In this document: in pieces, positions 1 to 7,234 of the stretch
Numbering within the stretch: position 1 is the stretch's first letter
Layout: every line of letters starts with the position of its first letter
NCBI GenBank assembly: GCA_039908285.1
Contig: JAMOBE010000065.1
Span: 1-20,954 of the forward strand
Direction: 5' to 3'
DNA length: 20,954 nt
Source of the DNA: JAMOBE01 sp039908285
Lineage (GTDB): Bacteria; Pseudomonadota; Alphaproteobacteria; Rhodospirillales; Rhodospirillaceae
Notes under the pieces: model-generated
Databases searched by the model: none
Seen by the model: only the letters and a program-made list of their open reading frames with translations
What the model was told of the DNA's origin: nothing
Program-made: the position numbers and the translations under genes

Positions 1-135
1 CAGGTTCCGAATACGTTTTCAGGCTCTGAGAGGAGTCGGCACGCCATAGACCCATTCCGGACGCCGGAGGACGGACGCGGCGCCCCCAAACCGGGGAATC
101 CTGTCGAACCGGAGCGGCGCGTTCCGGCATCGGAG

Positions 136-723
136 GTGCTGCGGGTCCTTGTGCGGGATGTCGAAGGTGACCGGATTTCCCTCGGCGATGTGCTGGCGGT
201 CCTCGATGACCGGGCCTTTGGCCTGCTGATGCTGCTGCTGGCCTTTCCCAACATCATCCCGAGCCCCATCATCGGGCTCTCCGGGGCCCTTGGCGTGCCG
301 CTGGCCCTGGTCGCCCTTCAGCTTGCCCTCGGGCGCCGCCGGCCCTGGCTGCCACGGTGGCTGCGGCGACGCTCGATGCCGCGCACGGCCTTCGCGGCGC
401 TGGTCGGGCACATGGTCCCCCATCTCCAGCGGGTCGAGCGAGTCCTGCGCCCCCGACTGCCGGCCGTCAGTGGCGGAACGGCGGAACGGCTGGTCGCCGG
501 CCTGTGCGTGGTGCTGGCGGTGGTGCTGGCGCTGCCGATTCCCTTCGGCAACACCCTGCCGGCGCTGGCCCTGTCGGTGATTTCCCTTGGCCTGATCGAG
601 CGCGACGGCGTGTTCATCCTGGCGGGAGCGGGCGGCGGGATCCTGTCGCTCGCCGCCATGTGGGCGGTCATCGTCGCCCTGGTCCATGGCGCCCTGTATG
701 TCCTGCGCGATCTATTCCCGTAA
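136..723 (+). CDS. ExoD-family membrane protein (exopolysaccharide synthesis, ExoD)
   Basis: The protein resembles the ExoD family, named for a Rhizobium gene needed for exopolysaccharide production; its biochemical role is not known. A soluble N-terminal stretch (GDRISLGDVLAVL) leads into a hydrophobic, proline-containing segment (AFPNIIPSPIIGL, about residues 30-60). A basic linker rich in Arg and Pro follows, then a second hydrophobic block of two or three membrane segments that ends near the C-terminus. About 195 aa fits the family. The start is uncertain. GTG at 136 has GGAG directly against it, which is too close for a ribosome binding site. The frame has no stop and no other ATG, GTG or TTG back to base 1, so the real start may lie outside the window. 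The first ~18 upstream codons have low third-position GC, which argues against much extension. The family call is fairly sure. Confidence 0.8.
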   Translation: MLRVLVRDVEGDRISLGDVLAVLDDRAFGLLMLLLAFPNIIPSPIIGLSGALGVPLALVALQLALGRRRPWLPRWLRRRSMPRTAFAALVGHMVPHLQRVERVLRPRLPAVSGGTAERLVAGLCVVLAVVLALPIPFGNTLPALALSVISLGLIERDGVFILAGAGGGILSLAAMWAVIVALVHGALYVLRDLFP

Positions 724-779
724 GGATCCCCGGGATTCTCATTGAAATGAATTGGACTCTCAGTCACTATGGTCTCATA

Positions 780-836
780 GTATTACTGACCCGAAGAATC
801 TTCGCTGCGCGCGGAGATTCTTCGGGTCAGTAATAC
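780..836. repeat. 25-bp near-perfect inverted repeat (hairpin)
   Basis: Arms 780-804 and 812-836 are complementary over 25 bp, with one U·G wobble at the third position from the loop and a 7-nt spacer (CTGCGCG). A T-tract (842-846) starts 5 nt after the right arm. A smaller inverted repeat, ACTATG-GTCT-CATAGT, lies at 766-781 and overlaps the left end. The hairpin sits between the ExoD-family gene and the CBS-domain gene. It could end transcription from the first gene, but the stem is much longer than a usual intrinsic terminator. It also resembles a dispersed palindromic element. Confidence 0.75.
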
Positions 837-892
837 GAATCTTTTTGGTTGCGGCTCCGCCGCGTTATGCCTGTTCAAAAGGGAGAGCGGCC

Positions 893-1330
893 GTGAGCGT
901 CGAAAAGGTCCTGGCCGAGAAGGGTCGCAACGTCATCACCATTCTGCCCGAGCTTTCCGTCGCCGACGCCGCCCAGCTTCTGACCGAGCACCGGATCGGC
1001 ATGATGGTGGTCTGCGATCCCAAGGGACGGATCGAGGGCATGCTGTCGGAGCGCGATCTGGTCAAGGGCATGGCCAAATATGGCGCCTCCGTGCTCAAGA
1101 TGGCAGTGCGCAATCTGATGACCAGCAAGGTGATCACCTGCAAGGTCGAGGACGCCGCCAAGGACCTGATGGAAATCATGAGTACTCGACGCATCCGCCA
1201 CCTGCCGGTGGTGGAGGACGGACGGCTGGTGGGCATCGTCAGCATGGGCGATCTGGTGCATTACCGCCATCAACAGACTCAGATGGAAATGGGAATCCTG
1301 CGGGACTATGCCCTGTCGCGGAAGACGTGA
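893..1330 (+). CDS. Two-CBS-domain protein
   Basis: This is a 145-aa protein made almost entirely of a tandem CBS pair (Bateman module). CBS1 is about residues 8-62 and CBS2 about 73-130. Both repeats show the usual pattern of a short hydrophobic strand, then G(R/I) and a closing acidic SERDL- or MGDL-like turn. Family members bind adenine nucleotides or similar ligands and act as energy or redox sensors, but the ligand and partner cannot be told here. The GTG start at 893 is chosen because GGGAG at 881-885 lies 7 nt upstream and the homologous region begins there. The frame stays open back to 752, but that upstream part translates the long hairpin. There is no transmembrane or catalytic domain. 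The neighbouring pckG gene starts 182 bp downstream, so co-transcription is possible but not shown. Confidence 0.88.
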   Translation: MSVEKVLAEKGRNVITILPELSVADAAQLLTEHRIGMMVVCDPKGRIEGMLSERDLVKGMAKYGASVLKMAVRNLMTSKVITCKVEDAAKDLMEIMSTRRIRHLPVVEDGRLVGIVSMGDLVHYRHQQTQMEMGILRDYALSRKT

Positions 1331-1512
1331 ACGGACATCCTTTACCTTCTTCATAGACTTTTCAAGAAACGTCGGACCGGGCGGAGTCGCATCCGCAGTG
1401 AACGAGCCGCCTGCCTCGGGCCGCGTATGAGAGACTTGCGCCGGACGCGCTGACACTGCTACCGTCCGGGCCGTCCAAGTAAACTGTGCTTACACCTCAC
1501 ATGGGGGAATGA

Positions 1513-3324
1513 ATGACGACTTTTGGTAGGGATAGAACGAAGAACGCCAAGCTTCTCGCTTGGGTCGACGACATGGCTGGCCTGTGCAAGCCGGACACGG
1601 TGGTCTGGTGCGATGGCAGCCAGGCTGAATACGACCGCCTGTGTCAGCTGATGGTGGACGCCGGCACGTTCACCAAGCTGAACCAGGACCTGCGGCCGGG
1701 TGGCTTCCTCGCCCGTTCGCACCCGTCCGACGTGGCGCGGGTCGAGGACCGGACCTTCATCTGCTCGCCGACCAAGGAAGACGCCGGCCCCAACAACAAC
1801 TGGGCCGACCCGACCGAGATGCGGGCCACCCTGCGCAAGGTGTTCGATGGCTGCATGCGCGGCCGCACCATGTACGTGATTCCGTTCAGCATGGGTCCGC
1901 TGGGCTCGCCGATCGCCCAGATCGGCGTCGAGATCAGCGACTCCCCCTACGTGGCCGTCAGCATGCGCATCATGACCCGCATGGGCAATGCGGTGCTGGA
2001 TGTGCTGGGCGACAAGGGCTTCTTCGTGCCGTGCCTCCATTCGGTGGGCGCGCCGCTGAAGCCGGGCGAAAAGGGCGACACCTGGCCCTGCAACCCGAAC
2101 ATCCCCGAGAAGTACATCGTCCACTTCACCGATGACCGCTCCATCTGGTCCATCGGCTCGGGCTATGGCGGCAACGCGCTTCTCGGCAAGAAGTGCCTGG
2201 CGCTGCGCATCGCCTCCACCATGGCGCGCGACGAGGGCTGGCTCGCCGAGCACATGCTGATCCTCGGCCTCGAGAGCCCGGAAGGCGAGAAGACCTACGT
2301 CGCCGCCGCGTTCCCGAGCGCCTGCGGCAAGACCAACCTGGCCATGCTGATCCCGCCGGCGACGTTCAAGGGCTGGAAGGCGTGGACGGTCGGCGACGAC
2401 ATCGCCTGGATCAAGAAGGGTCCGAACGGCGAGCTGCGGGCCATCAACCCCGAGTACGGCTTCTTCGGCGTCGCCCCGGGCACGTCGACGCTTTCGAATC
2501 CGAACGCCATCCTCAGCATCAAGAAGAACACCATCTACACCAACGTGGTGCTGAAGGACGACGGCGACGTCTGGTGGGAAGGCCTGGACGGCGCCCCGCC
2601 GGCCCACGGCATCGACTGGACCGGCAAGGAGTGGACTCCGGACTCGAAGACTCCGGGCGCCCACCCCAACTCGCGCTTCGCCGCCCCGGCCTCCCAGTGC
2701 CCGACCATGGATCCGGCGTGGGAAGACCCGGCCGGCGTGCCGATCTCGGCGTTCATCTTCGGCGGTCGTCTGTCGAAGCTGTTCCCGCTGGTCTATGAGG
2801 CCTATGACTGGGCTCATGGCGTGTACATGGGCGCCACCATGGGCTCGGAAGCCACCGCCGCCGCCATCGGCCAGGCCGCCATCCGTCGCGATCCCATGGC
2901 CATGCTGCCGTTCTGCGGCTACAACATGGCCGACTACTGGGGTCACTGGCTCAAGGTCGGTGCCGGCCTCGGCGACAAGGCGCCGAAGATCTTCCGCACC
3001 AACTGGTTCCGCAAGGACGAGAACGGCAAGTTCATGTGGCCGGGCTACGGCGACAACATGCGCGTGCTGAAGTGGATCGTGGACCGGGTGCATGGCCGGG
3101 CCACGGCGGTCGACGGTCCGTTCGGCCGCATGCCGAAGGCGGACGACCTCAACGTCACCGGTCTCGACATCCAGCGGTCGACCCTCGACAAGCTGCTGGA
3201 ATGCGATCGCACCGCCGCCATGGCGGAGTGCGAGGAGCAGGTGGCTCACTTCGCGCAGTTCGGCAACCGCCTGCCGAAGGAAATGGAAGAACAGCGCCAG
3301 AAGTTCATCCAGCGCCTGAAGTAA
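1513..3324 (+). CDS. pckG: Phosphoenolpyruvate carboxykinase (GTP)
   Basis: The enzyme interconverts oxaloacetate + GTP with phosphoenolpyruvate + GDP + CO2, the entry step to gluconeogenesis or, in reverse, an anaplerotic step; it is cytosolic. At 603 aa it has the usual length of the GTP family. The P-loop with the family's reactive cysteine, FPSACGKTN, is at residues 267-275 (Cys271, Lys273). It is followed by the metal-binding GDDIAWI motif, then FGGR, GATMGSEATAA and GYNMADYWGHW, all in family order. This separates it from the ATP-dependent type, which has a different P-loop context. The start ATG has GGGGGA at 1503-1508 ahead of it. A strong terminator follows 25 bp after the stop, so the transcript is probably one gene, or two with the CBS gene. 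No convincing promoter was seen in 1331-1512. Confidence 0.97.
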   Translation: MTTFGRDRTKNAKLLAWVDDMAGLCKPDTVVWCDGSQAEYDRLCQLMVDAGTFTKLNQDLRPGGFLARSHPSDVARVEDRTFICSPTKEDAGPNNNWADPTEMRATLRKVFDGCMRGRTMYVIPFSMGPLGSPIAQIGVEISDSPYVAVSMRIMTRMGNAVLDVLGDKGFFVPCLHSVGAPLKPGEKGDTWPCNPNIPEKYIVHFTDDRSIWSIGSGYGGNALLGKKCLALRIASTMARDEGWLAEHMLILGLESPEGEKTYVAAAFPSACGKTNLAMLIPPATFKGWKAWTVGDDIAWIKKGPNGELRAINPEYGFFGVAPGTSTLSNPNAILSIKKNTIYTNVVLKDDGDVWWEGLDGAPPAHGIDWTGKEWTPDSKTPGAHPNSRFAAPASQCPTMDPAWEDPAGVPISAFIFGGRLSKLFPLVYEAYDWAHGVYMGATMGSEATAAAIGQAAIRRDPMAMLPFCGYNMADYWGHWLKVGAGLGDKAPKIFRTNWFRKDENGKFMWPGYGDNMRVLKWIVDRVHGRATAVDGPFGRMPKADDLNVTGLDIQRSTLDKLLECDRTAAMAECEEQVAHFAQFGNRLPKEMEEQRQKFIQRLK

Positions 3325-3349
3325 GTCAAAGTCGTCTACACTGAAATGG

Positions 3350-3385
3350 CACGAGGGGTTTCACGACCCCTCGTGTGTTTTTGTG
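3350..3385 (+). terminator. Intrinsic terminator of pckG
   Basis: A 10-bp GC-rich stem (3350-3359 with 3366-3375, CACGAGGGGT and its complement) closes a 6-nt loop and is followed by TGTTTTTGTG. It lies 25 bp after the pckG stop codon and points along the + strand. Confidence 0.9.
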
Positions 3386-3447
3386 TCATGCCATCGAACC
3401 TATAGTTTGAAACACAGCACCAATGACATGAACCGCTCGCCTGCGTT

Positions 3448-3681
3448 CTGGCTTTAAGAAAAAAGGCGCAACACGGATGAACACGGATATCCACGGATAA
3501 ACACGAATACAGCGGAGTTTGACATATGTTTAAGTGGGACACGTGAAAATATCGTACTGTAATATATTTGTATTATTATATTGTCACGAGTAAAGACGGA
3601 GTTGAATTCTGGCGCTCTGCATCCGTGTTCATCTCTTCTTATCCGTGTTCATCCGTGTTGCATCTTTTTTCTCTACGCCAG
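3448..3681. repeat. Palindromic repeat element, copy A
   Basis: This element of about 234 bp fills most of the gene-free stretch after pckG. Its termini are inverted: CTGGCTTTAAG at 3448 and CTCTACGCCAG ending at 3681. Inside them, each arm carries four 10-nt units with consensus AACACGGATG. On the left they run about 3469-3508, and on the right they appear as ATCCGTGTTC at 3621-3660. The third unit in from each end is the most degenerate. The core (about 3540-3595) is AT-rich and itself partly palindromic. The same architecture recurs at 6029-6258, which defines it as an element. The short reading frames through it are translated repeats and not genes. It carries no transposase; it may be a non-autonomous MITE-like element or a structured RNA. 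Confidence 0.9.
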
Positions 3682-3691
3682 CTCGCTGGAA

Positions 3692-4009
3692 TCACGCACC
3701 ATAAACAACCTCTCGTGTCCGGTTGATGCCGGCAAGAAGAAAGGGATTACGGATCGCCCCGGGTTCCACCAGATCCACCGGTCGTCCGAGCAGGGCTTGC
3801 AGGTCCCCGGCGAGGCCGAAGAACTGGTGCAAAGGGGCGGTGCGTCCTTCACCCTCCGGTTCGAATTCGACCAGAAAGTCGGCATCGCTGGTGGCCGGAT
3901 CGAAGTCCGCGCCTCTTGCGGCCGAGCCGAACACCTCCAGCCGCCGCACGCCATAGCGGCGGCAAAGCAGGGCGATCTCGGCTCGATGCTGACCAATCAC
4001 CTGGTGCAT
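3692..4009 (-). CDS. MntA-type minimal nucleotidyltransferase
   Basis: This 105-aa protein is a stand-alone nucleotidyltransferase of the MNT family. The signature GSAARG, followed 8-9 residues later by SDADF, supplies the glycine loop and two metal-binding Asp residues. A third Asp lies in PVDLVEP near residue 85. Known members (MntA) act as antitoxins that AMPylate a HEPN RNase partner (HepT). ATG at 4009 is chosen because GGGGAG lies 4 nt upstream; an alternative ATG at 4054 lacks one. The gene is alone: no HEPN gene is visible on either side, and palindromic repeat copy A begins 10 bp past its stop. The C-terminus (REVVYGA) looks complete for this family. It is the only - strand gene in the left half. 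Without a partner its present function is open. Confidence 0.82.
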   Translation of the reverse strand: MHQVIGQHRAEIALLCRRYGVRRLEVFGSAARGADFDPATSDADFLVEFEPEGEGRTAPLHQFFGLAGDLQALLGRPVDLVEPGAIRNPFLLAGINRTREVVYGA

Positions 4010-4175
4010 GACGCTCCCCACGACGCTGGACTGCCCCAGTTTAGCATGAGCCACCGTTCATCACAGCAGCGCATCGCCTGGCTATCCCCCTCCCCCCTCA
4101 TCGTACCACTTTCAGCATGATGGCAGGACAGACTCCGGTGGCCATATACACCCTATGGATTCAGGTGGGCCGCCG

Positions 4176-6011
4176 ATGCCGGAAAGCCGGAGGAATAGTC
4201 TGCTGCAGTGGATGCAAGGCACGGCGATTACCGTCGGCGTCGTGGTGGTGTTTGTTGCCATGGCCGTCGGGGGGGGCGTCCTCGGCGTCCGCTCCATCGC
4301 CGAGGCGACGACGGAAATCATCGTCTATCCCTTCGCCGTGACCAATTCCGCCCTGGAAGCCCGCTGGAACCTCACCGCCATCCACCGATCGGTGCGGGAC
4401 GTCGTTCTTGCCGAGACCGATGAGCAGCGGGCTGCGGCGATCGCCGACATCATCGGCCGCGAGGACAAGGCAATCGAACACCTCCGGCTGGTGCGTGAAC
4501 GCTTCCATGGCGACAAGCGTCAGGTGGACTCGGCAATCGCGGCAATCGAGCAATGGCGGCCGGTCCGCGAGGCCGTGATTCATCAGGCACTAGCGGGCGA
4601 TTACGAGTCTGCCACGCGAACCATGAAGACACAAGGGACCCGATACTTCACCGTCGTCGATGAAAACATCGACAATATCCTCGCTATTTCTAATGCAATG
4701 GCACGGACGTTGAGTGACGTTGCCGTGCGCACGGCCCAGCTCATCATCACAGGTACCATCGCGGGGGCAGCGGTGCTGGCTGGACTGATCGTCTTCGGCC
4801 TCACGCGATGGGCCAATGCGGTGAAGAAGAGCAGGGCCCTGAGCGAAAGGTTGGCGGAAAGCGAGGAACAGCTCCGGGGAGCACGGCGGATTTCGGAGGA
4901 CTACCTGGCCTCCCGCGACCTGTTCAGCAGCATCATGCACATTTCCGCCGACGCGATTATTTCCGTGGATAACAACCAGCACATCGTGCTGTTCAACCAG
5001 GGAGCGGAGCGCATCTTCGGCTATGCGGCGGATGAGGTCATCGGCCAGCCCCTCGACATCCTGCTGCCGCCGGAGGTGCGTGCCATCCACCACGAGCACG
5101 TCGTCGATTTCGGACATTCCGACGATACGTCCCGACGGATGGGCGAACGCACCCAGGTCTTTGGGCGGCGGAAAAACGGCCAGGTGTTCCCGGCCGAGGC
5201 GTCGATTTCGCGGGTGGCGGTCGAGGGGCGTCTTACCTTCACCGCCACCCTGCGCGACGTGACCACGCAGAGGGAGACTCAGCGCGCCATCGAGGCACTG
5301 AACGCCGACCTTGTCCATCGCGCCACCCAGCTTGAGAGCGCCAATCGCGAGCTGGAGGCGTTTTCCTATTCGGTCTCCCACGACCTGCGGGCGCCGTTGC
5401 GTGCCGTCGATGGCTTCAGCCAGGCACTGATGGAGGATTACGCCACCGCCCTGCCCGAGGAGGCGCGGGATTTCCTGAGCCGAATCCGCAATGCCTCCCA
5501 GCGCATGGGACAGTTGATCGACGACATGCTCAACCTGTCGCGCGTGAGCCGCAGCGAAATGCGGCTCCAACGGCTCGACCTCACGGCCATGGCGCGGGGG
5601 ATCGCCAGCGATCTGGCGAAGAGCCAACCTGAACGCGCGGTGGAGTTCGTCATCGCCGACGAGCTGGTGGCCGACGGAGATCCCCACCTCGTCCAGATCG
5701 TCCTCACCAACCTGCTGGGAAATGCCTGGAAATACACCTCGAAGCACCCGACCGCCCGCATCGAGTTCGGCGGTCGTGCTGCCGAAGATGGCGCTCAGGC
5801 GTTCTTCGTCCGCGACGACGGCGCCGGATTCAACATGGCCTATGCCGACAAGCTGTTTGGCGCCTTCCAGCGCCTGCACGGCATGGACGAGTATCCCGGT
5901 ACCGGTATCGGTCTGGTCACGGCCCAGCGTATCGTCCACCGCCATGGCGGACGCATCTGGGCCGAGGGCGCGGTGGAGCAAGGCGCCACCTTCACCTTCA
6001 CGCTGCAATGA
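4176..6011 (+). CDS. Membrane sensor histidine kinase (4HB-PAS-HisKA-HATPase)
   Basis: This 611-aa two-component sensor sits in the inner membrane. Order: TM1 about 15-38, a periplasmic four-helix-bundle-like sensor to ~187, TM2 about 189-210, a coiled linker, PAS about 247-365, a dimerisation helix with the phospho-accepting His402 in SVSHDLRAPL, then the ATPase with Asn516 (NLLGNAWKY), DDGAGF at 547-552 and GTGIGL at 575-580. All catalytic boxes are intact, so it should be active. The kinase core is of the type seen in phytochrome-like (Cph1) sensors, but no GAF or PHY domain is present. ATG at 4176 has AGGTGGG 6-12 nt upstream; an in-frame ATG at 4155 would add 7 residues but has no such site. 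The likely partner is the single-domain regulator at 6341. Palindromic repeat copy B lies between them. The signal sensed is unknown. Confidence 0.93.
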   Translation: MPESRRNSLLQWMQGTAITVGVVVVFVAMAVGGGVLGVRSIAEATTEIIVYPFAVTNSALEARWNLTAIHRSVRDVVLAETDEQRAAAIADIIGREDKAIEHLRLVRERFHGDKRQVDSAIAAIEQWRPVREAVIHQALAGDYESATRTMKTQGTRYFTVVDENIDNILAISNAMARTLSDVAVRTAQLIITGTIAGAAVLAGLIVFGLTRWANAVKKSRALSERLAESEEQLRGARRISEDYLASRDLFSSIMHISADAIISVDNNQHIVLFNQGAERIFGYAADEVIGQPLDILLPPEVRAIHHEHVVDFGHSDDTSRRMGERTQVFGRRKNGQVFPAEASISRVAVEGRLTFTATLRDVTTQRETQRAIEALNADLVHRATQLESANRELEAFSYSVSHDLRAPLRAVDGFSQALMEDYATALPEEARDFLSRIRNASQRMGQLIDDMLNLSRVSRSEMRLQRLDLTAMARGIASDLAKSQPERAVEFVIADELVADGDPHLVQIVLTNLLGNAWKYTSKHPTARIEFGGRAAEDGAQAFFVRDDGAGFNMAYADKLFGAFQRLHGMDEYPGTGIGLVTAQRIVHRHGGRIWAEGAVEQGATFTFTLQ

Positions 6012-6028
6012 GATATTCCGGCTTCGTA

Positions 6029-6258
6029 CCAGCCTCAAGGAAAAAACAGATAACACGGATGAACACGGATAAGAACGGATGAACACGGATGCTGCAGAGT
6101 TTGACGTCAACTCCAGCGAGAGGCGCGTAATGTATTCGGCGGTAAAGATAATATATATATTGTCACCGATTGTGACTGGCTATCGTCCTGGCAATCTGCA
6201 TCCGTGTTCATTCGTTATTATCCGTGTACATCCGTGTTATCTGTTTTCTTAAAGCCAG
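6029..6258. repeat. Palindromic repeat element, copy B
   Basis: This element of about 230 bp starts 18 bp after the histidine kinase stop and fills most of the gap to the response regulator. The left arm has four 10-nt units at 6051-6090 (TAACACGGAT, GAACACGGAT, AAGAACGGAT, GAACACGGAT). The right arm has their inverted counterparts at 6200-6239, with ATTCGTTATT as the odd unit. The outer end CTTAAAGCCAG (6248-6258) is the exact inverse of the left end of copy A. Shared internal blocks with copy A are GAGTTTGAC after the left arm, an ATATATTGTCAC-like AT-rich core, and CTGGC before the right arm. The cores otherwise differ, so the copies are old or evolve mainly by keeping the stem. Read as RNA, the whole element would fold into one long imperfect hairpin. 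Confidence 0.9.
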
Positions 6259-6340
6259 CACCGTAATGTGTTGCTCCAAATGCACTTGAACGTTGAAGAC
6301 ATGTGTCAACCATTTGGCTCGCTGGTATGAGGAGGGATAT

Positions 6341-6772
6341 GTGACCATCACCAAGCCGATCCTGCTGGTCGAGGATAATCCCGACGACGAGTTGCTGGCG
6401 TGCCGCGCCCTGGTCAAGAACAACATTAAGAACCCGCTGGTCGTGGCGCACGATGGTGTCGAGGCGCTGGACTATCTTTTCGGAAACGACGGTTGCTGCC
6501 GGGGGGCGCTGCCGGCCGTCATCCTCCTCGACCTGAAACTGCCCCGGGTGGACGGCATCTCGGTGCTGCGCCGCGTCCGCGCCGAACCCTCCACCCGCCT
6601 GATTCCGGTCGTGATCCTGACCTCGTCGAAGGAGGAGCAAGATGTGATGACCGGCTATGAACTGGGCGCCAACAGCTATATCCGCAAGCCGGTGGACTTC
6701 ACCCAGTTCTCCGAGGCGGTACGCCAGCTCGGCCTGTACTGGCTGCTCCTCAACGAACCACCGGTCTATTAG
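6341..6772 (+). CDS. Single-domain response regulator (Rcp1/CheY-like)
   Basis: This is a 143-aa receiver domain with no output domain. The acidic pocket is Glu11-Asp12 (LLVEDNPDD), the phospho-acceptor is Asp64 in ILLDLKLP, the switch residue is Thr94 and the conserved lysine is Lys116 in RKPVDF. The N-terminus and the long insertion before the acceptor strand (EALDYLFGND) are typical of Rcp1-type regulators that pair with phytochrome-like kinases. The GTG start at 6341 is chosen because GGAGGG at 6331-6336 lies 4 nt upstream; the frame is open further but upstream sequence runs towards the repeat. It is on the same strand as the histidine kinase, whose core is of the matching type, and is probably its phosphorylation partner (inference). 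It ends 15 bp before the convergent rplQ, with no terminator in between. Confidence 0.92.
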   Translation: MTITKPILLVEDNPDDELLACRALVKNNIKNPLVVAHDGVEALDYLFGNDGCCRGALPAVILLDLKLPRVDGISVLRRVRAEPSTRLIPVVILTSSKEEQDVMTGYELGANSYIRKPVDFTQFSEAVRQLGLYWLLLNEPPVY

Positions 6773-6787
6773 GGACCTGCGCCGCGG

Positions 6788-7213
6788 TCAGGCGGTGGCC
6801 ACGCCGCTGTCTTCATCAACCTGGACCGGACCGGAGTCCTGTCCCTTGGCGTCCGGGTCGCGGTCCACCAGTTCGATGATGGCCATGGGCGCGCAGTCGC
6901 CATAGCGGAAGCCGGCCTTCAGAACCCGGGTATACCCCCCGTTTCGCGTCCGGTAGCGATCGGCGATGGTGGTGAACAGCTTGCCGATGATCTTCTCGTC
7001 ACGCAGGGCGCCGATGACCAGACGGCGCGCGTGAAGATCGCCGCGCTTGGCCAGGGTGATGATGCGCTCGGCGATGGGGCGCAGGTCCTTGGCCTTGGGC
7101 AGGGTAGTGCGAATCTGCTCGTGCTTGAACAGGGCGACCGCCATGTTGGCGAACATCGCCTTGCGATGACTGGTGGTCCGGGTCAGCTTCCGGCCGCGCA
7201 TGGCGTGGCGCAT
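6788..7213 (-). CDS. rplQ: 50S ribosomal protein L17
   Basis: L17 is a large-subunit protein near the exit tunnel and the last gene of the alpha operon. The 141-aa product starts MRHAMRGRKL, with the conserved TSHRKAMFANMAVALF helix after it. It ends in an acidic, poorly conserved tail of about 25 residues (VDRDPDAKGQ onwards) not found in the shorter homologues. The ATG at 7213 has AGGGAGG about 9 nt upstream; the frame continues upstream to 7279 through non-conserved sequence that includes a hairpin. It follows rpoA after a 122-bp spacer and converges on the response regulator gene with only 15 bp between stops. Confidence 0.97.
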   Translation of the reverse strand: MRHAMRGRKLTRTTSHRKAMFANMAVALFKHEQIRTTLPKAKDLRPIAERIITLAKRGDLHARRLVIGALRDEKIIGKLFTTIADRYRTRNGGYTRVLKAGFRYGDCAPMAIIELVDRDPDAKGQDSGPVQVDEDSGVATA

Positions 7214-7234
7214 GGTGATGTCCTCCCTGTGCAG

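Noticed and set aside
780..836. Insertion sequence remnant at the long hairpin
   Set aside because: Only a 7-nt spacer separates the arms and no transposase fragment is nearby.
752..892. Longer N-terminus for the CBS-domain protein starting at 752
   Set aside because: The added 47 residues translate the 25-bp hairpin, and GTG 893 has a good ribosome binding site where the domain begins.
1331..1512. Promoter for pckG (TTGCGC near 1436 or CTGACA near 1450)
   Set aside because: Neither has a credible -10 box at 16-18 bp; left uncalled.
1459..3249. Long open frame (596 codons) on the - strand opposite pckG
   Set aside because: It is the antisense shadow of a high-GC gene; its composition (Arg, His, Ala, Gly) is what codon-position bias produces, and it matches no family.
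3336..3660. Small frames through the repeat and pckG terminator (for example 3336-3542 on -, 3581-4120 on +)
   Set aside because: They translate the 10-nt units (peptides like IRVHPCC) or run antisense to the nucleotidyltransferase; no ribosome binding site or family match.
3469..3660. Possible CRISPR array from regularly spaced short repeats
   Set aside because: Units are 10 nt, contiguous and arranged as inverted arms; there are no unique spacers of 30 nt or so and no cas genes.
6208..6640. Small - strand frames over repeat B and the response regulator
   Set aside because: They are translated repeat units (TDNTD-type ends) or antisense to the receiver domain.
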